Source: Bacteroidota bacterium
GTDB lineage: Bacteria > Bacteroidota > Bacteroidia > Chitinophagales > Chitinophagaceae
NCBI GenBank assembly: GCA_947453145.1
Contig: CANGFA010000004.1
Coordinates: 51,075 to 115,074 of the forward strand
Reading direction: 5' to 3'
DNA length: 64,000 nucleotides
How positions within the stretch are numbered: the stretch's first letter is position 1; each line of letters starts with the position of its first letter. Of this stretch, positions 18,453 through 26,440 are shown piece after piece. The position numbers were made by a program, and so were the translations under genes. The notes below the pieces were generated by a model. It was not told where the DNA came from. It did no database searches and worked only from the letters and a program-made list of their open reading frames with translations.

Positions 18453-18460
18453 CAAAAATA
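18453..18460 (-). promoter_or_regulatory. Second -7 promoter box (TATTTTTG) for leuS
   Basis: A perfect TAnnTTTG element lies 26 bases closer to leuS than the box at 18479-18486. Just downstream is a 12-bp palindrome, CCCAAATTTGGG (18440-18451). Together these suggest two start points or a control site in the short leuS leader. Confidence 0.35.
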
Positions 18461-18473
18461 GGCATAATTCGGC

Positions 18474-18520
18474 CTATGCAAATGTAAGCCATTAGCGTTC
18501 AAAACCGTACATTTGCATAG
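18474..18520. promoter_or_regulatory. Divergent leuS/ftsX promoters built on a 13-bp inverted repeat
   Basis: CTATGCAAATGTA (18474-18486) and its exact reverse complement TACATTTGCATAG (18508-18520) are separated by 21 bases. Each arm contains a perfect TAnnTTTG box: 18486-18479 reading toward leuS and 18508-18515 reading toward ftsX. The identity extends well past the 8-bp boxes, so a symmetric protein-binding site is possible. Confidence 0.6.
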
Positions 18521-18542
18521 CGAACAAATAAAAATTAATGCT

Positions 18543-19418
18543 ATGGCAGGAATTGGAGCAGGTTCATTAAAAAGAAGTAAACCCAACTACATTTATAGTA
18601 TCATTGGGGTGGCTATTGTATTGTTTATTATGGGGATCATGGGTTGGTTATTCCTTAATTTACACACTATAAGTGACAATTTTAAAGAAGATATCAGGAT
18701 AAGTGTTTATTTAAAAACAACCGACAAAAACGCTATTAATTCTATTCAACAATTTATTGCAAGCAAGCCCTATGCCAAAAATGTAGAATACATAGATAAA
18801 GAAAAAGCAAAGGCCATTTGGAATAAAGAAAACAACGAAGAATGGGCAAAAATATTGGATGTAAATCCATTGCCAGAGAGTATTGACTTTTTCGCTAAAG
18901 CTAAATTCATTAATATTGATAGTCTCAATAAAATTAGTGCTGCAATTAACAGTCAATTTAGAAACGATATTAGCGAAATTCAATTTCCAAAAAGTTTAGT
19001 TACCAATTTAAATGAGCGTGCTACCAAGGTGGGTCTTATATTTTTAGTACTTTCCATTGTACTATGTGTAATTGTAATAATAAGCATTGATAATACCATT
19101 AGACTAGCCATGTTTAGCAATCGCTTTTTAATTAAAACCATGCAAATGGTGGGTGCTACTAGAAACTTTATTGCCAAACCATTGTTAATTAGAGCATTAT
19201 TAAATGGTTTAATTAGTGCATTTATAGCTATCTTTTTATTATTTGGACTCATCCAATGGGCAGGTGCACAATTTCCACAGATAAGAAATTTACAAGGTAT
19301 TCAAACCAGTATTTTACTTTTTGGAGGGTTAATTATTTTGGGCGTAGGTATTTCTATATTTAGCACCTATCGCAGTGTGTTAAAGTATTTAAAAATGAAA
19401 CTAGACGATTTGTACTAA
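18543..19418 (+). CDS. ftsX: Cell division protein FtsX (ABC permease-like)
   Basis: FtsX is the membrane half of the FtsEX complex, which couples cytosolic ATP hydrolysis to periplasmic peptidoglycan hydrolases at division. The ATG at 18543 gives 291 residues; a TTG ten codons upstream lies inside the promoter box and was rejected. One transmembrane helix is near residues 20-45. A periplasmic domain follows (about 45-150), then three helices in the C-terminal half, the usual FtsX topology. The partner ftsE is not in this window. The next genes are DUF3098 and uppP, a common Bacteroidota grouping. Confidence 0.93.
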   Translation: MAGIGAGSLKRSKPNYIYSIIGVAIVLFIMGIMGWLFLNLHTISDNFKEDIRISVYLKTTDKNAINSIQQFIASKPYAKNVEYIDKEKAKAIWNKENNEEWAKILDVNPLPESIDFFAKAKFINIDSLNKISAAINSQFRNDISEIQFPKSLVTNLNERATKVGLIFLVLSIVLCVIVIISIDNTIRLAMFSNRFLIKTMQMVGATRNFIAKPLLIRALLNGLISAFIAIFLLFGLIQWAGAQFPQIRNLQGIQTSILLFGGLIILGVGISIFSTYRSVLKYLKMKLDDLY

Positions 19419-19458
19419 TCATAAATTCACTAAATTTAACTTTATATAAAAGAAAATT

Positions 19459-19701
19459 ATGAGTCAAAATAAAAATAATAAATCATTGGCGTTTTTTAAT
19501 AAATCCAATTACTTATACATGGCAATTGGCGCTGCTTTAATTGTATTAGGCATGTTATTAATGTCTGGTGGCAAAAGCGCAGATCCCAATGTATTTAATG
19601 CAAGTGAAGTATACAGTTTCAGACGTATTACCCTTGCTCCTATTTTAATTATCGCAGGATTTATTGTAGAAATTTATGCGATTTTTAAAAAATCAGCTTA
19701 A
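19459..19701 (+). CDS. DUF3098 small membrane protein
   Basis: This is an 80-residue protein with two predicted transmembrane helices (about 20-40 and 54-76) joined by a short polar loop rich in Gly, Ser and Lys. The family is conserved next to ftsX in Bacteroidota but has no established function. It lies 40 bases after ftsX and is followed by a strong terminator, so the two form a small operon. A link to FtsX function is inferred from position only. Confidence 0.88.
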   Translation: MSQNKNNKSLAFFNKSNYLYMAIGAALIVLGMLLMSGGKSADPNVFNASEVYSFRRITLAPILIIAGFIVEIYAIFKKSA

Positions 19702-19717
19702 ACTAATTTAACAACTG

Positions 19718-19745
19718 AAAAGCAATGACTCGTCATTGCTTTTTT
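19718..19745 (+). terminator. Intrinsic terminator after ftsX-DUF3098
   Basis: An 11-bp stem (AAAAGCAATGA / TCATTGCTTTT) with a CTCG loop runs into a T tract. It lies 17 bases after the DUF3098 stop and separates it from uppP. Confidence 0.85.
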
Positions 19746-19758
19746 AATAATCGAACGA

Positions 19759-20550
19759 ATGAATACATTTCAATCTATTGTAATAGCTATCATCGAAGGG
19801 ATCACTGAGTTTTTACCTATCTCAAGCACAGCGCACATGAAATTTGCCAACCCTTTTTTAGGGGTGCATTCGGACCCTTTTGTAGACTTATTTGAGATTG
19901 TGATTCAGCTAGCTGCCATTGCATCGGTTGTATTTGTATACTATAAAAAATTCTTTGATTTTAAGAAATTGGACTTTTACTTTAAATTAATCGTAGCCGT
20001 GATTCCTGCATTGATTTTTGGTGCCTTATTAAAAAAGCATATCGATGCGGCATTAGGAAACTTATGGGTCATAGCAACAGTGATGCTGGTGGGTGGTATT
20101 ATATTATTATTTATAGATAAGATATTTACCATAGACGAATCTGCCTCTCAAGAGATGAGCTATAAAAAATCATTTATTGTAGGTTGTTTTCAAGTGCTGT
20201 CTATTTTATTTCCAGGCTTAAGCCGAAGCGCTGCTACTATTATTGGCGGTATGAGTCAAAAATTAACTAAAAAAACTGCTGCTGAATTTTCGTTTTTTCT
20301 AGCCGTTCCAACCATGTTAGCTGCTTCCGCAAAAAGCAGTTTGGATGTTTATAAAGACAGTCCACAAGTATTTACAAGTAGCAATTTATCCCTTTTGCTG
20401 ATTGGTGGATTGGTTGCATTTTTAGTGGCTCTTTTAAGTGTTAAATTTTTCATCAACTTCATCCAAAAAAGAGGGTTTGCACTTTTTGGATGGTATCGTA
20501 TTTTACTTGGCCTTACCATAATGGTATGTTTATACACTAAGATAATATAG
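19759..20550 (+). CDS. uppP: Undecaprenyl-diphosphatase UppP (BacA)
   Basis: UppP dephosphorylates undecaprenyl diphosphate on the outer face of the inner membrane, which recycles the lipid carrier for peptidoglycan and other surface polymers. The 263 residues have about eight hydrophobic segments and both catalytic motifs. These are EGITEFLPISSTAH near residues 13-26, with E17 and the serines, and PGLSRSAAT with the catalytic Arg. Length is normal. Loss of function in other bacteria raises bacitracin sensitivity. It starts 13 bases after the upstream T tract. Confidence 0.96.
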   Translation: MNTFQSIVIAIIEGITEFLPISSTAHMKFANPFLGVHSDPFVDLFEIVIQLAAIASVVFVYYKKFFDFKKLDFYFKLIVAVIPALIFGALLKKHIDAALGNLWVIATVMLVGGIILLFIDKIFTIDESASQEMSYKKSFIVGCFQVLSILFPGLSRSAATIIGGMSQKLTKKTAAEFSFFLAVPTMLAASAKSSLDVYKDSPQVFTSSNLSLLLIGGLVAFLVALLSVKFFINFIQKRGFALFGWYRILLGLTIMVCLYTKII

Positions 20551-20561
20551 CCACTTTCTGT

Positions 20562-20591
20562 TTTATTTGTATATTTAAGAATACAAATAAA
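20562..20591. repeat. 11-bp inverted repeat before the MFS gene
   Basis: TTTATTTGTAT (20562-20572) and ATACAAATAAA (20581-20591) are exact reverse complements with an 8-base loop. A near-match -7 box TATATTTA (20570-20577) straddles the loop. It may be an operator for the transporter gene starting at 20597 or a weak terminator for uppP; no T tract follows it. Confidence 0.4.
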
Positions 20592-20596
20592 CCAAT

Positions 20597-21904
20597 ATGC
20601 AAACAGCATCCAAAAAAGTAATAAATGGTTGGGCCATGTATGACTGGGCCAATAGTGTATATAATTTAGTAATCACTTCTACCATTTTCCCGGCTTACTA
20701 CGAAGCTGTTACAGGAGATGGAAATGAAAACACGTTAATTGATAAAATTAAAATAGGAAATTTTGAATTTGCAAATACCGCTTTGTATAATTATGTTCTA
20801 GCAATTGCTTTTGTTATTGTAGCCCTATTGTCTCCTATCCTTTCATCTATTGCGGATTACAGAGGTAATAAAAAACAATTTTTACAATTTTTTTGCACCA
20901 TTGGATCACTCTCCTGTGCTTCCCTTTACTTTTTTAACAAAGATCATATTACAGGTGGGCTAATCTCGGTTATTATTGCTTGTATTGGATTTTGGAGTAG
21001 CCTTGTTTTTTACAATTCCTATTTACCTGAAATTGCAGCACCGGAGGACAGAGACCGAGTAAGTGCTAAAGGTTTTGTGATGGGTTATATAGGTTCCGTT
21101 TTATTACAATTAATTTGTTTTGTGTTTGTATTAAAGCCGGAGCTATTTGGTATCACCGTTGGAAAGGCCTCGCAAATTTCTTTTTTACTAGTAGGCATTT
21201 GGTGGATGTCATTTGGATGGTTCTCTATTGGCAGATTGCCTGAAGGAAGAGGCGCAAAAGGGACGCATACTAAAAATTTATTAACACAGGGTTACAAGGA
21301 ATTACACAAGGTATGGGTGGAACTTAAAACCCAACCCACACTTAAAAGATTTTTACTATCCTTTTTCTTTTACAATATGGGTGTGCAAACGGTGATGTTA
21401 GCTGCTACTTTGTATGGAAAGAGTGAATTAAATATTCCAACAACCAATTTAATTTTAGCTATTTTAATCATTCAAATAGTAGCTATTCCGGGTGCCACTT
21501 TAATGGCAAAAATGGCAAGTAAATGGGGCAACTTTAACACCCTAATGTTTGCTGTAGTTATTTGGATTGGAGGTTGTATTATGGGTTATTATTTACCACG
21601 TAATAGTGTGGTTCCCTTTTACACCTTAGCTATTGTAGTTGGATTTGTAATGGGTGGAATTCAATCTGTTAGCCGAAGTACCTATTCCAAGCTCATGCCA
21701 GAAACACATGATACCACTAGTTATTTTAGTTTTTATGATGTTACCGAAAAAATTGCTATTGTGATAGGCATGTTTAGTTTTGGATTTATTAATGAATTAA
21801 CTGGTTCACAAAGAAACTCTGTTTTAGCATTAGGCATATTTTTTGTAATTGGATTTATATTATTGTACCGCACTTCCAAACTTGACAAACATGCAGTTAT
21901 TTAG
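20597..21904 (+). CDS. MFS transporter, UMF1/Atg22-like family
   Basis: The 435 residues contain about twelve hydrophobic segments. The N-terminal WAMYDWANSVYNLVI motif marks the UMF1 (vacuole effluxer Atg22-like) branch of the major facilitator superfamily. Some eukaryotic relatives export amino acids, but substrates of bacterial members are not established. The 3' end overlaps the next gene by 14 bases in another frame, which indicates joint transcription and perhaps coupled translation. Confidence 0.9.
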   Translation: MQTASKKVINGWAMYDWANSVYNLVITSTIFPAYYEAVTGDGNENTLIDKIKIGNFEFANTALYNYVLAIAFVIVALLSPILSSIADYRGNKKQFLQFFCTIGSLSCASLYFFNKDHITGGLISVIIACIGFWSSLVFYNSYLPEIAAPEDRDRVSAKGFVMGYIGSVLLQLICFVFVLKPELFGITVGKASQISFLLVGIWWMSFGWFSIGRLPEGRGAKGTHTKNLLTQGYKELHKVWVELKTQPTLKRFLLSFFFYNMGVQTVMLAATLYGKSELNIPTTNLILAILIIQIVAIPGATLMAKMASKWGNFNTLMFAVVIWIGGCIMGYYLPRNSVVPFYTLAIVVGFVMGGIQSVSRSTYSKLMPETHDTTSYFSFYDVTEKIAIVIGMFSFGFINELTGSQRNSVLALGIFFVIGFILLYRTSKLDKHAVI

Positions 21905-22772
21905 CATTGAAACCGGAAATTTTAAGTTGGACGGTGGCGCCATGTTTGGTGTGGTTCCAAAATCCATATGGAATAAATTAAACCCAGCGGATGAAAACAA
22001 TTTATGTACCTGGGCCTTAAGATGTTTATTGATAATAGATGGAGATAGAAAAATTTTGATTGACACCGGCATGGGCAATAAACAGGATGCCAAATTCTTT
22101 AGTCATTACCAACCTAGTAATACTGTTACCCTTCATGACGCTTTGCAAAAAATAAACATAGGTGTTACTGATATCACCGATGTGCTATTGACACATTTGC
22201 ATTTTGATCATGTTGGCGGCGCCATTGAAGTTCAGAACCAACAGTTTAAAACCGTATTCCCCAATGCAATTTATTGGGTAAGTGAGCCGCAGTGGGATTT
22301 GGGCATGAACCCTAATAAAAGAGAGAAAGCTTCCTTTTTAAAAGAGAATCTAGAACCTTTAAAAGCATCGGGGCAATTAAAATTAATCACAGTCCCACCC
22401 TATCAAGGAAAGGAATTGCAAGAAATTCATTTTAGTAAAAATGTGACCTGTATAGTCGTAAATGGTCACACACAATGCATGCTTCTTCCTAAAATAAAAA
22501 TACAGGATAAAACACTGGTTTATATGGCAGATCTTTTACCAAGTGTGGCGCATATTCCACTGCCCTATGTAATGGGTTATGATATGCAACCCTTGGTAAC
22601 ACTCACAGAAAAAGAACTGTTTTTACAGGATGCTATTCAAAATAAGTACACTTTATTTTTTGAACACGACCCTATTCACGAATGCTGCAGTTTACAGGTA
22701 ACAGAAAAAGGGATTAGAGCTGAACACACATTTTTACTTTCAGACTGGAATAAAGCACACAGTGCTCATTAG
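21891..22772 (+). CDS. MBL-fold metallo-hydrolase (lactonase-like)
   Basis: The ATG at 21891 gives 293 residues; longer upstream starts lie deep inside the MFS gene. The protein has the binuclear zinc motif THLHFDHVGG, a further His in NGHTQ, an Asp in MADLLP and a C-terminal EHDP. This pattern fits the beta-lactamase-fold lactonase and hydrolase group. The substrate is unknown. The overlap with the MFS gene suggests the two act on the same compound, but that is inference. Its stop codon overlaps that of the convergent DUF3108 gene. Confidence 0.88.
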   Translation: MQLFSIETGNFKLDGGAMFGVVPKSIWNKLNPADENNLCTWALRCLLIIDGDRKILIDTGMGNKQDAKFFSHYQPSNTVTLHDALQKINIGVTDITDVLLTHLHFDHVGGAIEVQNQQFKTVFPNAIYWVSEPQWDLGMNPNKREKASFLKENLEPLKASGQLKLITVPPYQGKELQEIHFSKNVTCIVVNGHTQCMLLPKIKIQDKTLVYMADLLPSVAHIPLPYVMGYDMQPLVTLTEKELFLQDAIQNKYTLFFEHDPIHECCSLQVTEKGIRAEHTFLLSDWNKAHSAH

Positions 22773-23581
22773 CGAGCTCTTTCAATGAGGGAACTTAGTG
22801 GATACCTTAGGTTCTCATAATTTACCATATCCACTTTAATACTCCCTACAACCAAGGGTGTTTCAATTCTTACAGGAATGTGATTGGCATCATCTGTTAC
22901 CCAAACAACCATTTTTTCACCTCCATTAAACACCGTACCCTTAACCAATAGTGGAGCTAACTTTATGACATTAAATTTCCCATATTGCGTTACAATTTGG
23001 TAACGACCTAAATATTTAAAATAAGAAGGATACAAGGTTTTATCTAAAAAAAAGTTGAGCGTAATTTTGTCATTCATTTGAGAGTTGGCAAAATTAATAT
23101 TACGTGCAGCGTAAATAGCACTAATCACATCATAAGTACAGTCGCCTGTTGTAAAAACACCTGGAGCGGTAGAAGTAGTAACTGTTTTAGATTGTTGATT
23201 AAATACAATAGATTCTCTTTGGTGAAAACTACCTTCATTAATTTGCCTTACAAATTGATACGGCAATAAGGTTTTACTATCCACCACACTCTCATATTTA
23301 TCCCTTACTTTAAAAATCCAATCATATTTACTATTGGAATTACCTGTTGCAGTTAATGTATAAGTGCTTATCCCATTTAAAGTACTAGCCTGCGTTGTAA
23401 AATCGGCATTCCCGGCATTCACATACATGCCTACTACATTATAATAAATGGTGTAGTGTATTTTTTCTCCTGAATTAAAAGAGGTATTTGTTTGATTACA
23501 AAGTCCCGAGTCTTTGGTAGCAAAGAAATTTATAAATGGGAATAAAAAATATAAAAATATAGATTGAATCATGAAATTCAT
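22769..23581 (-). CDS. DUF3108 domain-containing exported protein
   Basis: This 270-residue protein begins with a hydrophobic signal segment (about 1-20). The remainder is beta-rich, with the GEKIHYTIYYN and DCTYDVISAIYAARN features typical of DUF3108. The family is thought to adopt a periplasmic or outer-membrane-associated beta fold in Bacteroidota and Proteobacteria, with no proven function. It lies one base after the flippase-like gene on the same strand, so the pair is an operon. Confidence 0.85.
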   Translation of the reverse strand: MNFMIQSIFLYFLFPFINFFATKDSGLCNQTNTSFNSGEKIHYTIYYNVVGMYVNAGNADFTTQASTLNGISTYTLTATGNSNSKYDWIFKVRDKYESVVDSKTLLPYQFVRQINEGSFHQRESIVFNQQSKTVTTSTAPGVFTTGDCTYDVISAIYAARNINFANSQMNDKITLNFFLDKTLYPSYFKYLGRYQIVTQYGKFNVIKLAPLLVKGTVFNGGEKMVVWVTDDANHIPVRIETPLVVGSIKVDMVNYENLRYPLSSLIERAR

Positions 23582-23582
23582 T

Positions 23583-24533
23583 TTATGCTTTATTGCCTTT
23601 TATTCGATATCCTAATAATAAGAAAGTCCCAATGATAGAAGGCAGTAAAAAATTAATACCCCAAATTATAGAAGATAATGATACAATGATTAATTTATTG
23701 GAATAAAAAGGTGTTAAAATCAATATTAACAATTGGCCCCTCACTACTAGTTCTGTTATACTTATGGTTGGCAATATGCTTAAAAGTAAAAATAAGATGG
23801 ATAAGGACCAAAATACCGTTAAAAAAGGCAGATTCATTTTTAACAAATGAGCCACTAAATAGTATTGTACAATAAAAATAAGGTACCTAAGTAAAGACCA
23901 AAATATCAATTGAACTTTGATTGGATGAGCTATTTGCAGACTATTGAATACCGAAAAAACTCCTTTCCAATTTTGAACACTGAAATAAAAGTATAGCACA
24001 AGCAGTGCTAGGATTGGGCATATTATTTTTATCCAAACCATCCATGAATTGGTCATCCAAGGATAAAAAGTAATATTTATGAATAAGGCGACTGTGCCAA
24101 TAGTAATGGTTACCAATAATTGCGCATAAGAACTCCATGCCATTTGCGAGATACCCATTAATTTATTTCCATCATTTAAATACATTGTCCTACCTGCATA
24201 CTCTCCAATACGATTGGGTGTGAAAAAAGCAAAAGCTTGCCCAACAAATACACTTTTTAATGATTTTAAAATCCCCATGGTATTATTTTCGGAAACAACC
24301 AATTTCCATTTAAGTGCTTCTATTATTAAATTGGACAACATGAGCAATAACAAACAAAACCAACCGAAATTTGGAATTATTTTTAATTGAATTAAAAAAA
24401 TCTGTTTTATATTTTTCCCGTCTTCGTTAATCAACACTTTTTGGTAAATAGCAAAAGCGCAAATAAAAAATAAGAGCAATCCCGCACTGCTTTTTAGAAT
24501 GGATAAAATAGGATGCTTGGCGCTTTTAAACAT
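23583..24533 (-). CDS. UPF0104 / lysylphosphatidylglycerol synthase TM-region family protein
   Basis: This is a 316-residue integral membrane protein with seven to eight predicted helices. It includes the PNRIGEYAGRTMYL segment that marks the membrane domain shared with MprF (flippase-like). The cytosolic aminoacyltransferase part of MprF is absent. A lipid or glycolipid translocation role is plausible but unproven. A near-match promoter box GAACTTTG (24545-24538) ends exactly four bases before the ATG. The gene is divergent from ruvC with only 45 bases between start codons. Confidence 0.85.
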   Translation of the reverse strand: MFKSAKHPILSILKSSAGLLLFFICAFAIYQKVLINEDGKNIKQIFLIQLKIIPNFGWFCLLLLMLSNLIIEALKWKLVVSENNTMGILKSLKSVFVGQAFAFFTPNRIGEYAGRTMYLNDGNKLMGISQMAWSSYAQLLVTITIGTVALFINITFYPWMTNSWMVWIKIICPILALLVLYFYFSVQNWKGVFSVFNSLQIAHPIKVQLIFWSLLRYLIFIVQYYLVAHLLKMNLPFLTVFWSLSILFLLLSILPTISITELVVRGQLLILILTPFYSNKLIIVSLSSIIWGINFLLPSIIGTFLLLGYRIKGNKA

Positions 24534-24578
24534 AGGTCAAAGTTCGTAATTTGGTTTGATATCTGTAACTTTATTCCA

Positions 24579-25169
24579 ATGAGTAAATATCCCATTATAT
24601 TAGGAATTGATCCCGGCACACAGATACTTGGCTATGCTATTTTAAAAGGAGGCGCCAAGCCTAGTTTGATTGAAATGGATGTATTAAAATTAACAAAAGA
24701 GAAAGATATTTATGCTAGGCTTCAGTTAATTCATGCTAAAATAATAACACTCATCAAAGAACACAAACCCACCGACTTTGCTATTGAAGCTCCTTTTTTT
24801 GGTAAGAATGTACAGAGTATGCTAAAATTAGGTCGCGCACAAGGCGTTGCTATTGCAGCTGCCATGCATTTTCAATTACCCGTTACCGAATATGCTCCTA
24901 AGAAAGTAAAGCAGTCCATTACAGGAAATGGAAATGCAGATAAGGATATGGTATGGAAAATGTTGGAACAAATTTTATCTGTAAAAAAGCAGCCAAAATA
25001 TTTTGATGCTACAGATGCTTTGGGTGTAGCACTTTGTCACTGGTATCAAATGAGTGGACCGGTCCTACCTTCGATTGCTAAAACGGGCAAGGGTTCTAAA
25101 ATAGCAAAAAAATCCAACGGATGGGAAGCCTTCCTGGCAAAAAATCCAGAAAGAATTAAGTTTAAATAG
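24579..25169 (+). CDS. ruvC: Crossover junction endodeoxyribonuclease RuvC
   Basis: RuvC is the dimeric resolvase that cuts Holliday junctions moved by RuvAB. The ATG at 24579 gives 196 residues. The catalytic acidic residues are visible in GIDPGT, AIEAPFFG and the DATDALGVALCH segment, all within an RNase H-like fold. The C-terminal tail (about 165-196) is lysine-rich and slightly longer than in E. coli. A near-match promoter box TAACTTTA (24566-24573) lies five bases before the ATG. Confidence 0.96.
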   Translation: MSKYPIILGIDPGTQILGYAILKGGAKPSLIEMDVLKLTKEKDIYARLQLIHAKIITLIKEHKPTDFAIEAPFFGKNVQSMLKLGRAQGVAIAAAMHFQLPVTEYAPKKVKQSITGNGNADKDMVWKMLEQILSVKKQPKYFDATDALGVALCHWYQMSGPVLPSIAKTGKGSKIAKKSNGWEAFLAKNPERIKFK

Positions 25170-25179
25170 TTAAGTATGT

Positions 25180-25330
25180 TTCAAACTATTTTTAGGATCC
25201 TTCTCGATTGCATGATGTTATACTCCTACTATTATTTGTAACTCCCCTTTCCTTGTATAGTGCCTACTTCATATTTGTTATTTTAAGCGTTTCATTATGC
25301 TCAAAGAGCATCATCATATAATAGTTTGAA
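25180..25330. repeat. Intergenic segment bounded by an 11-bp inverted repeat
   Basis: TTCAAACTATT (25180-25190) and AATAGTTTGAA (25320-25330) are exact reverse complements about 130 bases apart, and fill the gap between the convergent ruvC and hit genes. Inside, a small hairpin ATGCTC-AAA-GAGCAT lies at 25297-25311. No open reading frame of note is seen. It could be a decayed miniature element or a folded 3' region; evidence is thin. Confidence 0.3.
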
Positions 25331-25337
25331 CTTAGCT

Positions 25338-25733
25338 TTACATTATTAATTTACTTACAATCAGTTCCTGTATTTGTTTGAACTCCTCTGTGGTCAATTG
25401 GATTTTTGGATTGGCAAAATGAATATCATCGGCCGTGTTAATGGGAATTAAATGAATATGTGCATGTGGGACTTCCAACCCTACAGTAACCATACTTACT
25501 CTATTACAAGGAAAGCTCGCTTCTATTGCTTTTGCAATAGGTTTTGCAAACTGCATTAATTCGTTTAAGTAAGCATCTGGCACATCAAATATTTTGTCCA
25601 CTTCCACTTTAGGTACAATTAAAGTATGGCCTTTTTTTAAGGGGAAAATGTCTAAAAAAGCATAAAACTTTTCCGACTCCGAAATTTTATAGGAAGGGAT
25701 TTCGCCATTGATGATTCTTGAAAAAATAGTCAT
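25338..25733 (-). CDS. HIT family nucleotide-binding protein
   Basis: This 131-residue member of the histidine triad superfamily hydrolyses or transfers nucleoside monophosphates from phosphoramidate-type substrates. The active-site triad is visible near the C terminus as HAHIHLIP, and the N-terminal IFSRIINGEIPSYKI segment is typical of the HinT/PKCI branch. Length is normal. It follows greA on the same strand but is separated from it by a terminator. Confidence 0.94.
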   Translation of the reverse strand: MTIFSRIINGEIPSYKISESEKFYAFLDIFPLKKGHTLIVPKVEVDKIFDVPDAYLNELMQFAKPIAKAIEASFPCNRVSMVTVGLEVPHAHIHLIPINTADDIHFANPKIQLTTEEFKQIQELIVSKLIM

Positions 25734-25775
25734 ATTAAATATTTGTACTTAAAATTAAACTTTATTGGTGAACAA

Positions 25776-25805
25776 AAAAGCCTTCTCTGTTTAGAGAAGA
25801 CTTTT
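25776..25805 (-). terminator. Intrinsic terminator after greA
   Basis: A 13-bp stem with a four-base loop lies between greA and hit. Its only imperfection is a pair that is a G-U wobble in the minus-strand RNA but a C-A mismatch in the plus-strand RNA. A T tract follows on the minus strand, so it serves greA. Confidence 0.8.
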
Positions 25806-25854
25806 CATGAATTTGGTAAAATTATTAAAAAATTTAAATGGCACTATTAAAACC

Positions 25855-26331
25855 TTATATAGTGATATTATCCACTTTAAATTTCATCGTCCCATTGGGT
25901 GTTTGTACTTCGGCAATCTCTCCCACTTTCTTTCCAATTAATCCTTTTCCAATAGGTGAAGAGGCCGAAATTTTTCCTGCTTTCAAATCGGCTTCTTTTT
26001 CTCCCACCAATTGATAAGTAACTGTTTTTTTAGTCGCCTCATTTGTGATAGTTACTTTTGTTAAAATAGTAACTTTACTGGTATCAATAGTTTTAGTATC
26101 TACAATTTTAGCATTTGAAATGGTCGCTTCCAATTGTTTAATTTTGGACTCCAGCATTCCTTGCGCTTCTTTTGCAGCATCATACTCGGCATTTTCTTTT
26201 AAATCCCCTTTTTCTCTTGCTTCCGCAATGGCTCTTGAAGCAGCTGGACGATCTACTGATTTTAATTTTTGTAGCTCCTCGCGCATCTTATCAAAAGTCT
26301 CCTGTGTTACATATACATTCGTTTCGCTCAT
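25855..26331 (-). CDS. greA: Transcription elongation factor GreA
   Basis: GreA rescues backtracked RNA polymerase by stimulating transcript cleavage. The 158 residues have the N-terminal antiparallel coiled coil (about 1-75). Its tip carries the acidic residues of GDLKENAEY that enter the secondary channel. The C-terminal FKBP-like domain includes SPIGKGLIGKKVGE. Length is normal. Upstream lie a promoter box at 26390-26397 and then a terminator-like hairpin before the ATG, which suggests attenuation of its own transcript. Confidence 0.97.
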   Translation of the reverse strand: MSETNVYVTQETFDKMREELQKLKSVDRPAASRAIAEAREKGDLKENAEYDAAKEAQGMLESKIKQLEATISNAKIVDTKTIDTSKVTILTKVTITNEATKKTVTYQLVGEKEADLKAGKISASSPIGKGLIGKKVGEIAEVQTPNGTMKFKVDNITI

Positions 26332-26347
26332 AACCTTCGTTTTAGAT

Positions 26348-26382
26348 AAAAAAAATACAACGCCACATAGTATGTAGCGTTG
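26348..26382 (-). terminator. Terminator-like hairpin in the greA leader
   Basis: In minus-strand RNA, CAACGC pairs with GCGUUG, then U-G, then ACAU with AUGU around a three-base loop. That is an 11-bp stem, followed by UA and eight U. The wobble pair exists only on this strand. It lies between the promoter box at 26390-26397 and greA at 26331. It could also end readthrough from the upstream dehydrogenase gene, whose stop is 58 bases away. Confidence 0.75.
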
Positions 26383-26389
26383 CAGTATA

Positions 26390-26397
26390 CAAAGATA
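26390..26397 (-). promoter_or_regulatory. -7 promoter box (TATCTTTG) for greA
   Basis: This is a perfect TAnnTTTG element. Transcription from it would begin just before the terminator-like hairpin at 26382-26358. No other perfect box exists between the hairpin and the greA ATG. Confidence 0.5.
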
Positions 26398-26440
26398 TTA
26401 AATTCGTATGATATTAAAGTATAATTGAATTAGGAATAGG

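Noticed and set aside
18386..18478. Possible T-box or other amino-acid riboswitch in the leuS leader
   Set aside because: The leader is under 100 bases, with no T-box consensus and no specifier stem. Only promoter boxes and a 12-bp palindrome are visible.
21849..21890. Longer N terminus for the MBL hydrolase
   Set aside because: The extra 14 codons lie inside the MFS gene and do not resemble the family. The ATG at 21891 gives the expected start of the fold.
25867..25875. Isolated TTATCCACT resembling a DnaA box
   Set aside because: It is a single copy inside the greA coding region with no neighbours, the kind of match expected by chance in AT-rich DNA.
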